A program made the position numbers and the translations under genes. From assembly GCA_001898935.1 (NCBI GenBank), contig MKVT01000031.1, forward strand, positions 1 through 54,897: a stretch of DNA of 54,897 nucleotides, given 5' to 3'. Position 1 is the stretch's first letter; every line of letters begins with the position of its first letter. The notes beneath the pieces are model-generated. The model saw nothing but the letters and a program-made list of their open reading frames with translations. It was not told the DNA's origin and ran no database searches. Positions 18,997-28,855 of the stretch are shown in pieces. The stretch is from Paludibacter sp. 47-17 (GTDB lineage: Bacteria > Bacteroidota > Bacteroidia > Bacteroidales > Paludibacteraceae).

Positions 18997-20556
18997 ATGA
19001 AAGTTCAATTAATTATACTATCGATCGTGCTGGTTGCTTCGGTACAATCCTGTACAGATTACCTGGATGTGCGCCCAGAGAACCAGATGCTACTCGACGA
19101 TTACTGGAAAAAAGAATCGGATGTGGAAGCGGTTTTGTTATCGTGTTACAGGGCAATGCAGGAAAGTGAATACATGCGCAGGGTTATTTTATGGGGTGAG
19201 CTCCGGTCGGATAATGTAATAGCCGATGCCAGTGCGTCGGATAATTTACGGCAGATTCATTTAGTGAATATTATGCCTACCAATGCAGAATGTAGGTGGG
19301 AATCCGTCTATAAAGTAATCAATTACTGCAATGTAGTACTGAAATATGCACCACAGGTCCGGGATTCGGACCCCGATTTTACGGAATCGGATCTGAGAGC
19401 TAAGTTGGCCGAAGCTCTTGCTATCCGGGCATTGTCGTATTTTTATCTTGTCCGTACTTTTGGAGCAGTTCCGCTATCGCTTGAAGCGACGATCAGCGAC
19501 GATCAGGAGCTCACATTGCCCCAGTCGTCGCCTGATGTAGTATTGAATTTGCTTGTATCCGATTTGCAACAGGCAGAACAATGGGCCATGGAAACATACC
19601 TTACCGATCGCGAAAGTAAGGGACGCATGACCAAGGATGCTATCCGGTCAGTCTTAGCCGACCTGCTGCTCTGGAAAAAAGACTATTCGAATTGTGTTTT
19701 GTATTGTGACAAGCTTCTTAATGCAAAGAAGTTGGAGCCTGTGCGGGGAGGGATCATTCAGCAGGTTGGTAAGTATGAGCTAATTGAAGAGGAAGCGAAT
19801 AATATAATATTTGGAATTGGAAATTCGCAGGAAAGTATTTTCGAGTTACAATTTTCGTCCAATGTGATCGATAACTCCTCGATTGGAGGGTTGTACGGAA
19901 CGTCGTCGGCAATCGGCCAATTAGCTGCGACAGCCTTTTATGTCGAAACCGATGTATTGTATGCAGCAACGGATATTCGTAAAAACGACTTTATCATTTC
20001 AACCAAGACCGGAACCGGGGCTTATCAGATATTTAAATATCTGGGTCAGCGCTCTTCATTGGGAGCTTCGAATTTTTATTCGTTCAGAATGAATTCAGCG
20101 AATTGGATTTTTTACCGCATCAGTGATATCATGTTGCTGAAAGCAGAAGCGCTTGTCCAATTAGGGGATGAAGCCAGTTTGAGGGCAGCCTTGCATTTAG
20201 TAAATAAAACCTTTATGCGTGCCAATCCAACAAGGCTGAAAAGCGACACCCTTGTTTTCGAGAATTATAGCAGTAAAGAGGCAATGGATAAGCTGGTTTT
20301 AGCCGAACGTCACCGCGAACTGATGTTTGAGGGGAAACGCTGGTTCGATCTGGTCCGGTATGCCGAACGGAAAAATTCAACTGCGGAGCTGGTGGAGTCG
20401 GTTTTAACAAAATATTCGTCCGATCAAAGTGCCATCATGACTAAACTGGCAGTAATGAATGCGCTCTATTTGCCGATACATGCCGATGAACTAAAAGTAA
20501 ATCCTTTGCTGAAGCAAAATCCATATTACGAATCATCCACCAATATTGTAAAATAA
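18997..20556 (+). CDS. SusD/RagB-like glycan-binding lipoprotein (first copy)
   Basis: Extracellular lipoprotein forming the lid over SusC and binding glycan. The lipobox is SVQSC at about residues 15-19. The TPR-rich SusD fold is shown by WESVYKVINYCNVVLKYA, by AEALAIRALSYFYLVRTFGAVPL and by the C-terminal RHRELMFEGKRWFDLVRYA signature. 519 residues is normal. It lies 14 bp after SusC and 2 bp before the next FAS1 gene, so it is part of the same transcript. Confidence 0.95.
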   Translation: MKVQLIILSIVLVASVQSCTDYLDVRPENQMLLDDYWKKESDVEAVLLSCYRAMQESEYMRRVILWGELRSDNVIADASASDNLRQIHLVNIMPTNAECRWESVYKVINYCNVVLKYAPQVRDSDPDFTESDLRAKLAEALAIRALSYFYLVRTFGAVPLSLEATISDDQELTLPQSSPDVVLNLLVSDLQQAEQWAMETYLTDRESKGRMTKDAIRSVLADLLLWKKDYSNCVLYCDKLLNAKKLEPVRGGIIQQVGKYELIEEEANNIIFGIGNSQESIFELQFSSNVIDNSSIGGLYGTSSAIGQLAATAFYVETDVLYAATDIRKNDFIISTKTGTGAYQIFKYLGQRSSLGASNFYSFRMNSANWIFYRISDIMLLKAEALVQLGDEASLRAALHLVNKTFMRANPTRLKSDTLVFENYSSKEAMDKLVLAERHRELMFEGKRWFDLVRYAERKNSTAELVESVLTKYSSDQSAIMTKLAVMNALYLPIHADELKVNPLLKQNPYYESSTNIVK

Positions 20557-20558
20557 CC

Positions 20559-22460
20559 ATGATACTCATGAGAATTCAGAATGTGTTTCGCAAACAGCTT
20601 GTTGTGCTGCTCGGATTATCAGTGATGCTCTTTCAGGGGTGTTACGATAGTGACGATGTAGGTGAAAATTTCTATACGTTCACGGGAGAAACTGTTGGAA
20701 GTTACTTGGAGAAAACCTCGGTTTCGTACGGTGAGTTTTGGAAAGCAGTGAAAATTGCCCGTCTTGATAAGCTATTGACAACATATAACAAGTACACCTG
20801 TTTTGCTCCAACCAATGAGGCAATGCAGGAATATTACAAAAAAAATGAGGTTTCGTCGATTGAGGACTTGCCCGATTCGATCGTTACGTATATGGTGTAT
20901 AGTCACCTGATTCCGCATAAAGTATTTAAAAGTACCGATTTCTCGCAAGGAGCCATCCCTTCAACCAATATGAACACCCGTTACCTGGTAGTCGGATATA
21001 AAGCTTTTCAGTCGACCGTCAATATTGTCATTAACAATAATTCGGTGGTAACCAGGAAGGATATTGAAGTGGAAAATGGAGTGATTCACTCCATTGATGC
21101 GGTCATATCACCTGCTACCTCGGCAGTCCCAACCATCATGGGTGAGGACGAGCGAATTACACTTTTTGTCGAAGCCTTAATGAAGACCGGGCTCGACCGG
21201 GAGTTACAATTATTGAAGGACGATACCTATAAGCCGGAGAAAGACCCCTTGTCGATTGACGGAGTTACCGTTTGCCGAAGTCCCCAATTACGTAAGTTCG
21301 GGTATACTGTGTTTGCCGAGACCGACGAAGTATTCCGAAAAGCGGGCATAATCGATTTCGAAAGTTTGAAATCCTATGCGGCATCGGTGTATAATACGAT
21401 GTATCCTGAAGACGCCGGAATTACCGACCTTACCAATCGACGCAATAGTCTGAACCGGTTTGTGGCCTATCACATCATTGATAAAACAGTGTATTACAAT
21501 AATTTCTTTTATAAAGCAAACATGGCTACCGGCGTACCGCTGTTTGAGTTTATGGAGACCTTTTGTCCCAATACCATGTTTCGGGTGTCGAACGATTATG
21601 GTGGTGTTGTGATAAATACAGATCCGGTCAGAGGTGTCAGAGGTGTTAATGTGCTTCCGATAGAACAAGGCCGGGTACAGGATACCGAGAACGGAGTATA
21701 TCATTTGCTTGACGAGCTATTGGTGTATGATCAACGGGTGGTTACCTTATTTCTGAATACCCGTATCCGTATGGATGCTGCCAGTTTGCATCCTGAGATG
21801 ATGACAAATGGTATCAGATACGAAAAAGGCGACGATCCTTCCGGAATCACAGGGGCGAAAAATTATTATAAATTTCCTGATGGCTATCTCAAAAATGTTG
21901 AATTTTTATCGTCCAATACCCGATTGTACTACTTGCAGGGAAATAAAACCTGGGTGAATTACCAGGCAGATGAAATGATGGCACAGGGAAATTTTGATTT
22001 TGTAATGCGCTTTCCTCCCGTGCCTGCTGGAACCTACGAAATTCGATTTGGATACTCGGCTAATCCCTTACGGGGTATTATTCAATTTTATGTCGATGAC
22101 GAACCGCAAGGAATTCCTTTGAATATGAAGCGGCTGGCCTCTGATCCGGCGATTGGATGGGTTGCTGATGCAGGAACCTTGGATGATGGAATTGAAAACG
22201 ATAAAATGATGCGAAACCGGGGGTATATGAAGGGGGGATCGGCCTATCTTACGAATAGTGGAACTGTTAGTTCGCGCACTCACAATGGAGCTCTACGTCG
22301 GATTATTTGTACGAAAACCTGGGATACGGATGGTCCGCATTATCTGCGATTTAAATCGGTATCCGAAGTAGGATTAGATCAGTTTATGATTGATTATTTT
22401 GAGTTTGTTCCCAAAAATATGTACAACAATCCGAGTGGTTTACCCGAAGATCGGTGGTGA
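20559..22460 (+). CDS. FAS1 domain lipoprotein with C-terminal beta-sandwich
   Basis: Lipoprotein with lipobox LFQGC at about residues 25-29. Two FAS1 domains: about 38-195 (YTCFAPTNEAMQEYY and VENGVIHSIDAV) and 200-395 (ending ENGVYHLLDELLVYD). Residues 425-630 form a separate beta-rich region (MRFPPVPAGTYEIRFGYSA, YLRFKSVSEVGLDQFMIDYFEFVP) that looks like a jelly-roll carbohydrate-binding or adhesion fold. Met at 20559 or 20568 could start translation. It is between SusD and another FAS1 gene in the operon. The role is inferred as glycan capture; no enzymatic motif is seen. Confidence 0.82.
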   Translation: MILMRIQNVFRKQLVVLLGLSVMLFQGCYDSDDVGENFYTFTGETVGSYLEKTSVSYGEFWKAVKIARLDKLLTTYNKYTCFAPTNEAMQEYYKKNEVSSIEDLPDSIVTYMVYSHLIPHKVFKSTDFSQGAIPSTNMNTRYLVVGYKAFQSTVNIVINNNSVVTRKDIEVENGVIHSIDAVISPATSAVPTIMGEDERITLFVEALMKTGLDRELQLLKDDTYKPEKDPLSIDGVTVCRSPQLRKFGYTVFAETDEVFRKAGIIDFESLKSYAASVYNTMYPEDAGITDLTNRRNSLNRFVAYHIIDKTVYYNNFFYKANMATGVPLFEFMETFCPNTMFRVSNDYGGVVINTDPVRGVRGVNVLPIEQGRVQDTENGVYHLLDELLVYDQRVVTLFLNTRIRMDAASLHPEMMTNGIRYEKGDDPSGITGAKNYYKFPDGYLKNVEFLSSNTRLYYLQGNKTWVNYQADEMMAQGNFDFVMRFPPVPAGTYEIRFGYSANPLRGIIQFYVDDEPQGIPLNMKRLASDPAIGWVADAGTLDDGIENDKMMRNRGYMKGGSAYLTNSGTVSSRTHNGALRRIICTKTWDTDGPHYLRFKSVSEVGLDQFMIDYFEFVPKNMYNNPSGLPEDRW

Positions 22461-22483
22461 AACAGAGGTGAAAAATCGATAAT

Positions 22484-24028
22484 ATGGACAGAAATATATA
22501 TAAAAGTGGCTTCATTGCCCTTGTTCTCTTCTTCGTTGCGGCATGTTCCGACGATTACCGGGAAGCCCATTATGCAGCCGATCCCACTATCGTTTCGGAA
22601 AAGAACTTGTGGGAGACCGTACGTTCTATTCCTGAGTTAAGTACGTTTGCGGGCTTGTTGGAAAAATATGGTTACGACAAAACGCTGCAACAGCCGGAGT
22701 CGTTTACCTTGTTCGCTCCTGATAATGCTGCACTCAGTGGCTTGGATACCAGTAAAATTAATGTGGCCAACGACTTAATTGAAAATCATATGGCCCGCTT
22801 TTTCATTCCGGCTTCTTCGCGTATCAAACAAACCATACCAACATTGAATCGGAAACGCATTCCATTGCAGTTTGTCAACGATCGCTTTTATTTTGGAACT
22901 TCGCCGTTTTCAGTTCCTTATCAACGTATTGTGGCCAGTAATGGTATTGTTCACGTGCTGAGTCAGGTAGAACCATTTTTTCCGAATAACTGGGAATACC
23001 TTGGTAAAGATCCTGCATTGGATTCAATTCGAAGTTATTTTTATTCACAAAATAAACTGACTTTTATACCCGAAGCAAGTGTCCCGGGAAGTATTGTCGA
23101 TGGAAAACAAACCTATCTTGATTCGGTTTTCCAAAATTCTAATCCATTATTAAGCAGATTAGGGTATATTAACCGGGAAGATAGTTCCTACACGATGATA
23201 GTGCCCGACAATGGCGCTTGGGAGGCAGCGTATACTAGAATAAAGAGCTATTTTGTATACAGGGCCAATCCCTTCTTTAATGCCGATTCGATGCAACGGG
23301 CCAGGACATCGTATGCGCTGGTTCAGGATTTAATTTTTAGTAATACCCTTCAGAAGGCTCCTCATGATTCATTGGTATCGACATCGGGGAATGTTTTTTT
23401 CAAACCGGCTTATTTGTTCGACGGCTCTACGTCCGTGACTACCAGTAATGGTAAATTGTATATAACATCATCTTTACGTATCGATCCGTTGGATTCGTGG
23501 CACCAATCTTTAATTGTAGAGGCTGAACGAACCAAAGGTCGTGAAAATACACTTTCGACTCCCTATTCAGAACGGATCTCTGCTGGGACACGAAGTATTT
23601 CGGGAGGAAGATACCTGAAACTGGAGCCAACCACATCAACCGGGAATCCAACAGTTACCTTCGAGATTCCGGGGGTGTTGTCCGATTACTACGATGTGTA
23701 TTGCGTGTTTTTATCCAACAAGGTTTTAAATCCGGCTGCGTCGGGAGTGAAGCCCTTTAAAGTGTATTTCAATCTGTCCTATCCCGATACCGATGGTAAG
23801 ACCACGACCTTGCGCAGTCCGCTTACGGGAGTCGTTGAAACCCAGCCGGCAAAAATCGATACCGTATTAGTGGCAGCCGATCATAAATTTAACTATGCCA
23901 ATGCTGGAGAAGAAACAGCTAATGTAACACTTCGGGTAATCAGCAATGTGCCGCGTACGGAAACTACCATTTACTCGCGGGAATTACTTATTGATTGTAT
24001 TTTATTGAAACCGAAAAAGAAATTGTAA
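22484..24028 (+). CDS. FAS1 domain lipoprotein (third copy)
   Basis: 514 residues, lipobox FVAAC at about residues 17-21. The first FAS1 domain spans about 38-165 (SFTLFAPDNAAL, SNGIVHVLSQVEPFF); a second, shorter one spans about 170-325 (YTMIVPDNGAWEAAY, SNGKLYITSSLRIDP). The C-terminal part (335-510) is a beta-sandwich similar in layout to that of the preceding gene, starting LIVEAERTKGRENTLSTP. It ends 5 bp before the second SusC ATG. Together with the preceding gene it forms a FAS1 pair placed between the two SusCD pairs. Probable surface glycan-binding protein, by context only. Confidence 0.8.
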   Translation: MDRNIYKSGFIALVLFFVAACSDDYREAHYAADPTIVSEKNLWETVRSIPELSTFAGLLEKYGYDKTLQQPESFTLFAPDNAALSGLDTSKINVANDLIENHMARFFIPASSRIKQTIPTLNRKRIPLQFVNDRFYFGTSPFSVPYQRIVASNGIVHVLSQVEPFFPNNWEYLGKDPALDSIRSYFYSQNKLTFIPEASVPGSIVDGKQTYLDSVFQNSNPLLSRLGYINREDSSYTMIVPDNGAWEAAYTRIKSYFVYRANPFFNADSMQRARTSYALVQDLIFSNTLQKAPHDSLVSTSGNVFFKPAYLFDGSTSVTTSNGKLYITSSLRIDPLDSWHQSLIVEAERTKGRENTLSTPYSERISAGTRSISGGRYLKLEPTTSTGNPTVTFEIPGVLSDYYDVYCVFLSNKVLNPAASGVKPFKVYFNLSYPDTDGKTTTLRSPLTGVVETQPAKIDTVLVAADHKFNYANAGEETANVTLRVISNVPRTETTIYSRELLIDCILLKPKKKL

Positions 24029-24033
24029 TATCC

Positions 24034-27000
24034 ATGAAAAATACACTAATGAAACGAATGTTGCTGAAACTGTGGGTATCGATGTTATGTTTTCAGACCC
24101 TTTCAGCACAAGCGGGTGTGAATACAGTTCGTGACACTGTCTCTACAACCGATCCTCATCAGCTTGTAGAAATAAGCGGATTGATTCGCGATGCTTCAAC
24201 AGGTAAAGAGTTGTTCGGCGCCATTATTCAAAATTCAGATAAAAGTATATCAACCATTGCCGATGAAAAAGGACATTTTGTACTTCGCATACCCCGGAAC
24301 CTGACGCAGCTCGTAGTGTCGGCTCCTGATTTTACCACCGTACAGGTTGCAATTCGTGGTAATTCACATCTTGAAGTTGCTCTGTATCCAAAGCTACCAG
24401 CGTTTACCATTCCATCGTCCTTGACTGCCGATGCGCAAATTCAATCGCTGAATGCGGCCGATATAAGAGTGGTAACACGTTCGGGTACACCAGGGATCGG
24501 TGCAGCCATGTTTATCAGAGGGTATAATTCGTTGTATGCTGGTGCCCAGCCACTGGTTGTAGTTGATGGTATAATTATGGACAATCAGTACAACCGCAGT
24601 TCGATACACGACGGATATCTTTTCAATCCCCTGTCGGCGATTTCAGTGGAGGATATTGAGTCCATTCAGGTGCTGAAAGAAGGCGCGGCATTGTACGGCA
24701 GTAAAGGTGCGAATGGAGTCGTTATGATTTCTACCAAGCGGGGTCAATCGCAGGTTACCAAAATTGCTTTTTCGGCAACCACGGCTTACAACGAGCAGCC
24801 GGCAACCCTACCCCTGTTGAAGGCCGATCAATACCGGGTATATGTGAGCGATCTTCTTAAAACAGAGATGACCGATCCGGGGCAACTTGCATCATTGCCG
24901 TATTTAAACAACAACTCATCCTATTACGATTATGCGCGTTATCACAATCAGAACGATTGGAGTAAAAATGTGTACCGGAATAGCCTGACGCACTTGTACG
25001 ATATTAACGTGAGTGGGGGAGATAATATCGCGCTGTATAATTTATCATTAGGATATGCTGAAGCAGGCAGTACGATGAAGGAAAATAAGTTCAGCCGGTT
25101 TAATGCCCGGTTCAATTCGGATATTAATTTAACCGACCGGATCCGTTTTTCATTTGACATTGCTTATTCGCAAACCGATCGGAAGCTGAATGATGATGGT
25201 TTAAGTGAAGAGCCCGGAAAAGTTATTACTTCACCGGGGATTTTGGCAGCCATCAAGGCCCCTTTCCTGATTCCTTATGAGCACTCGACTAGTGGAACCA
25301 TTACGTCGGAATTGTCGGATGCCGATATCTTTGGTCTGGCCAACCCACTTAGTGTAGTCGAGAAAGGACTGGGAAGCAGTTCGCAATCTTTTTTTACGCT
25401 TTCGGTACGTCCTTCGTATAGTATCAGCAAATCGCTGCAGTTAAAGGCTAGTATGAATTATTCGCTCAACAGTCTTTACGAAAAGTACTACCGCCCAGAC
25501 GCCGGAGTACCTCAGGTGTTTTTACCAGAATACGATGGTTTTTCAACCAGTTTTGTTCAAGGTCAGAATGCCCGGCAAGTCTCTGTCACTGCCAACATCT
25601 ACAGTGAATGGGTAAAACGAATGAAGATGCAACAGCTTACACTTCAAGGAGGTTTTCGCTTTCTCAATGATCAGTACCAGGGTGAATATGGTTCCGGGCA
25701 TAATACGCCAACCGATTTGAACCCCAATTTAAGTGCATCACTTTTGTACCGGAAAACGCTTGGTTACGACGATCGTTGGCGAACAATCAGTTGGTATGTT
25801 AATACTGAGTATGCTCTTCTGGAGAAATATTTTCTTTCGGCAAGCCTCTCTGTGGATGCTTCTTCACGCTATGGAAGAGATGCCGGTATGTTGCAAATGG
25901 CCGGTGTACCCTGGGGTGTTTATCCTTCGGCCAATGCAGGCTGGCTTGTATCGTCGGAATCGTTTATGAAAAATGCCGACTGGATCACCAGATTGATGCT
26001 CCGAGGTGGAATGGCATTGACCGGCAATGATAATATCCCTATCGGAAGCGCCATTACCTATTTTAGTTCCATTCGCTATATTAATCAATATACAGGGATC
26101 GATCTGGTTAATATCGGAAATACGCGTCTAAAACCCGAATCAACCTATAAACTAACCGGTGGTGTCGATGTGGGGCTGTTCAACAACCGGCTGGAAATGT
26201 CGGTGGATGTATACCGGCACACTACCGACGATTTATTGGCGCTAAAGCATTTTCATTATAGTTCAGGGATGAATAGCTATTGGGAGAACGGAGGTAAAAT
26301 GCAAAATACGGGAGCCGAACTGACTATTAACGCCAAAGCAGTGGTGGTTAATCATTTTCAGTGGGAGATTGGTGCAAGTATAGCACGGTATACCAACACC
26401 ATTCTCGAATTACCGGGCGACGCCTATACGACCCCGGTATACGGTGGGGAGGTTCAAACAAAAGTGGGGCAGGCTGCCGGGGTGTTTTGGGGGTTTAAAA
26501 CCGACGGGGTATTTGCCACCGATCAGGAAGCCCGTCAAGCCAATTTATCGGTTAAAGATCCAACAGGGGTGGGCACCATCCCATTTACGGCTGGAGATAT
26601 ACGATTTATTGATGCAAACAACGATGATATCATCGACGAAAACGATAAAACAATCATTGGAGATCCAAATCCTGCGTTCACCGGTGCTCTATTTACCCGG
26701 ATGGTGTATAAACGATTCTCGCTTAATGCGCTGTTTAATTATTCGTATGGTAACGACGTGTATAACTATTTCCGTTCACAACTTGAATCGGGAAGTACGC
26801 TATACAATCAGTCATCGGCGATGCAAAACAGATGGGTCAACGAAGGTCAACAAACCCAGCTTCCCAAAAGCTCCTTTAACGATGTTATGGGCAATAGTCG
26901 ATTTTCCGATCGTTGGATCGAAGACGGTTCCTATTTTCGTCTGAAAACCCTTGCTCTAAGCTATGATTTTCCAGTAAATTCAATGTTTATCAACGGAATA

Positions 27001-27159
27001 GGATTATGGATTTCGGCCACTAATTTATGGACACTTACCCGCTACTTGGGAGTGGATCCTGAATTTTCGGTTAGTAATTCGGTACTGTATCAGGGTATCG
27101 ATGCCGGTTGGCTGGCGCAGGGACGTAGTTATCACCTGGGAGTTAAATTGAATTTATAA
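24034..27159 (+). CDS. SusC/RagA-type TonB-linked outer membrane transporter (second copy)
   Basis: Second TonB-linked porin of the locus. ATG 24034 (MKNTLMKRMLLKLWVS) follows the upstream stop by 5 bp and gives a proper signal peptide; a TTG at 23995 would overlap the FAS1 gene. After the signal come a carboxypeptidase-regulatory-like domain (about 45-115, VEISGLIRDASTGKELFGAII), the plug with PLVVVDGIIMDN and VEDIESIQVLKEGAALYGSKGANG, and a barrel ending SYHLGVKLNL. About 1,041 residues. It is clearly a distinct protein from the first SusC rather than a recent duplicate, since the barrels differ throughout. Its SusD starts 7 bp downstream. Confidence 0.95.
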   Translation: MKNTLMKRMLLKLWVSMLCFQTLSAQAGVNTVRDTVSTTDPHQLVEISGLIRDASTGKELFGAIIQNSDKSISTIADEKGHFVLRIPRNLTQLVVSAPDFTTVQVAIRGNSHLEVALYPKLPAFTIPSSLTADAQIQSLNAADIRVVTRSGTPGIGAAMFIRGYNSLYAGAQPLVVVDGIIMDNQYNRSSIHDGYLFNPLSAISVEDIESIQVLKEGAALYGSKGANGVVMISTKRGQSQVTKIAFSATTAYNEQPATLPLLKADQYRVYVSDLLKTEMTDPGQLASLPYLNNNSSYYDYARYHNQNDWSKNVYRNSLTHLYDINVSGGDNIALYNLSLGYAEAGSTMKENKFSRFNARFNSDINLTDRIRFSFDIAYSQTDRKLNDDGLSEEPGKVITSPGILAAIKAPFLIPYEHSTSGTITSELSDADIFGLANPLSVVEKGLGSSSQSFFTLSVRPSYSISKSLQLKASMNYSLNSLYEKYYRPDAGVPQVFLPEYDGFSTSFVQGQNARQVSVTANIYSEWVKRMKMQQLTLQGGFRFLNDQYQGEYGSGHNTPTDLNPNLSASLLYRKTLGYDDRWRTISWYVNTEYALLEKYFLSASLSVDASSRYGRDAGMLQMAGVPWGVYPSANAGWLVSSESFMKNADWITRLMLRGGMALTGNDNIPIGSAITYFSSIRYINQYTGIDLVNIGNTRLKPESTYKLTGGVDVGLFNNRLEMSVDVYRHTTDDLLALKHFHYSSGMNSYWENGGKMQNTGAELTINAKAVVVNHFQWEIGASIARYTNTILELPGDAYTTPVYGGEVQTKVGQAAGVFWGFKTDGVFATDQEARQANLSVKDPTGVGTIPFTAGDIRFIDANNDDIIDENDKTIIGDPNPAFTGALFTRMVYKRFSLNALFNYSYGNDVYNYFRSQLESGSTLYNQSSAMQNRWVNEGQQTQLPKSSFNDVMGNSRFSDRWIEDGSYFRLKTLALSYDFPVNSMFINGIGLWISATNLWTLTRYLGVDPEFSVSNSVLYQGIDAGWLAQGRSYHLGVKLNL

Positions 27160-27166
27160 GCAGAGT

Positions 27167-28816
27167 ATGAAGAAGTTTAAAATATTTCACAAGCACATTG
27201 TGCTTTTAGTCGCGAGCGGTTTTATAATGATGTTCGCTTCATGCGATGATATGCTTACCCTCGAATCGAACAGGTATGTCACCTCCGAAAACCACCAGTT
27301 AAAGAACAGCACCGACTCGGTGTCTTCGATTTTAGGATTGTTAAGCGGCATGCAAAAAATTGCCGATCGTTATGTGTTGATGGGAGAAATGCGCGCTGAC
27401 CTGCTGGACGTCACCCCTTTGACAACTGCTGATATCCGCGAGCTGAGTAATTTTAAGGTCCGGAGAGATAATCCCTTTGCCGATCCCCGCGATTATTATG
27501 CGCTGATTAATAACTGTAATTACTTTATCAGTCGTACAAATGGAGACGACCACCCCTTAAAAAACGAACACGCCCTGGCACGAACCATACGAGCTTGGAC
27601 CTATATGCAGGTAGCTTCCATCTGGGGACAGGTTTACTATACATCACAAGCACTGCTCACAGTTGACGATACACACCGTGAGTTGCCTCTCCTGCAGCCT
27701 TTGCAGTTGGTTGATTCGTTGATTAACGATTTGAGCCCTTTCGAAAAATCCTATTTCCCGAATTACGGCACCATCAATAATTTTCCGTCATCGCGTATTT
27801 TCCCGTCGTTACGTTTGTTGCTGGCCGATTTATACTTATGGCGCGGAAGTTCGCCGGCTGATTACGAAAAGGCTGCAACTTTATATGCCGAAGTAATTGA
27901 TGAGAAGTATCAGGCGATTCAGGCAGGTACCATGCCTTCGGTTCGTTGGTCATATGACAACTTTATTCAACAGAATTTTGAGACGGCCATTCCTTCCAAC
28001 AGTTGGTCGGCTTCCACAGTTGCTTCCTCCACATCGACAGAGACCGTATCGGCCATTTTAATGGCTGCCAATCCTTCGGAAGGAAGAGTTGGAAAACTGC
28101 CGTTGAAACTCAACGAATTTGGTTTTTCAACCGTAATCGACAGTCTTTGGGGAGCCCAGCGTTTTACCTTACGCCAGACATCGGGAGCTGTCAGTATCAA
28201 CTATTATGTAGCAGGCGATTTACGTAAACAGGCAAATTTATCAGGTACTTTTGCGATAGATGAGTTTGAATTGCCGGCCTTGTATAAATTGTTGAATTGT
28301 AAAAATATACTTACTTACAGAATGGGGTTGGTGTGGTTGCGTTATGCCGAAGCAGTAAATAGAACCGGTAAGCCTCACACTGCTTTTGCAGTGCTGAAAT
28401 ATGGATTAAAACCGGCAGTATTCAACGATCCCGCAAAAATCCCGATCAGGGAACGAGAACTTGCAAAGTCCTATTTAGCTCCCTTCAATACATTGAAATA
28501 TGAATGGATGACTGGTGTTCATGCCCGGGGATGCGGTGATGTGGCGTTTGATGATGATTATGACATTGCAGCCTTTGCCGATGGTTCGATGGACACTCTT
28601 CAGTGGGTCGAAAATGCAATTATAGATGAACTGGCACTGGAAACCTCCTTTGAAGGAAATCGTTTTGCCGATTTATTGCGGATTTCGCAACGCCGAAACA
28701 ACCCGGACTATCTTGCAAGAAAGATCGCGAGTAAACACAGGGACAATTATCAGTCAATTTATCAGACATTATGTTCAGATACTAAAAACTGGTTTTTACC
28801 CGAGCCTCTGAATTAA
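27167..28816 (+). CDS. SusD/RagB-like lipoprotein (second copy)
   Basis: 549 residues with lipobox MFASC near residue 26. SusD features: YALINNCNYFISRTNGDD, RTIRAWTYMQVASIWGQVYY and the late ELALETSFEGNRFADLLRIS signature. Partner of the SusC gene 7 bp upstream. It is more divergent than the first SusD, which fits recognition of a different oligosaccharide from the same polymer (inference). Confidence 0.93.
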   Translation: MKKFKIFHKHIVLLVASGFIMMFASCDDMLTLESNRYVTSENHQLKNSTDSVSSILGLLSGMQKIADRYVLMGEMRADLLDVTPLTTADIRELSNFKVRRDNPFADPRDYYALINNCNYFISRTNGDDHPLKNEHALARTIRAWTYMQVASIWGQVYYTSQALLTVDDTHRELPLLQPLQLVDSLINDLSPFEKSYFPNYGTINNFPSSRIFPSLRLLLADLYLWRGSSPADYEKAATLYAEVIDEKYQAIQAGTMPSVRWSYDNFIQQNFETAIPSNSWSASTVASSTSTETVSAILMAANPSEGRVGKLPLKLNEFGFSTVIDSLWGAQRFTLRQTSGAVSINYYVAGDLRKQANLSGTFAIDEFELPALYKLLNCKNILTYRMGLVWLRYAEAVNRTGKPHTAFAVLKYGLKPAVFNDPAKIPIRERELAKSYLAPFNTLKYEWMTGVHARGCGDVAFDDDYDIAAFADGSMDTLQWVENAIIDELALETSFEGNRFADLLRISQRRNNPDYLARKIASKHRDNYQSIYQTLCSDTKNWFLPEPLN

Positions 28817-28855
28817 TAACTTTCTCTATATTCACAATTTAAATAACAAAGTATC

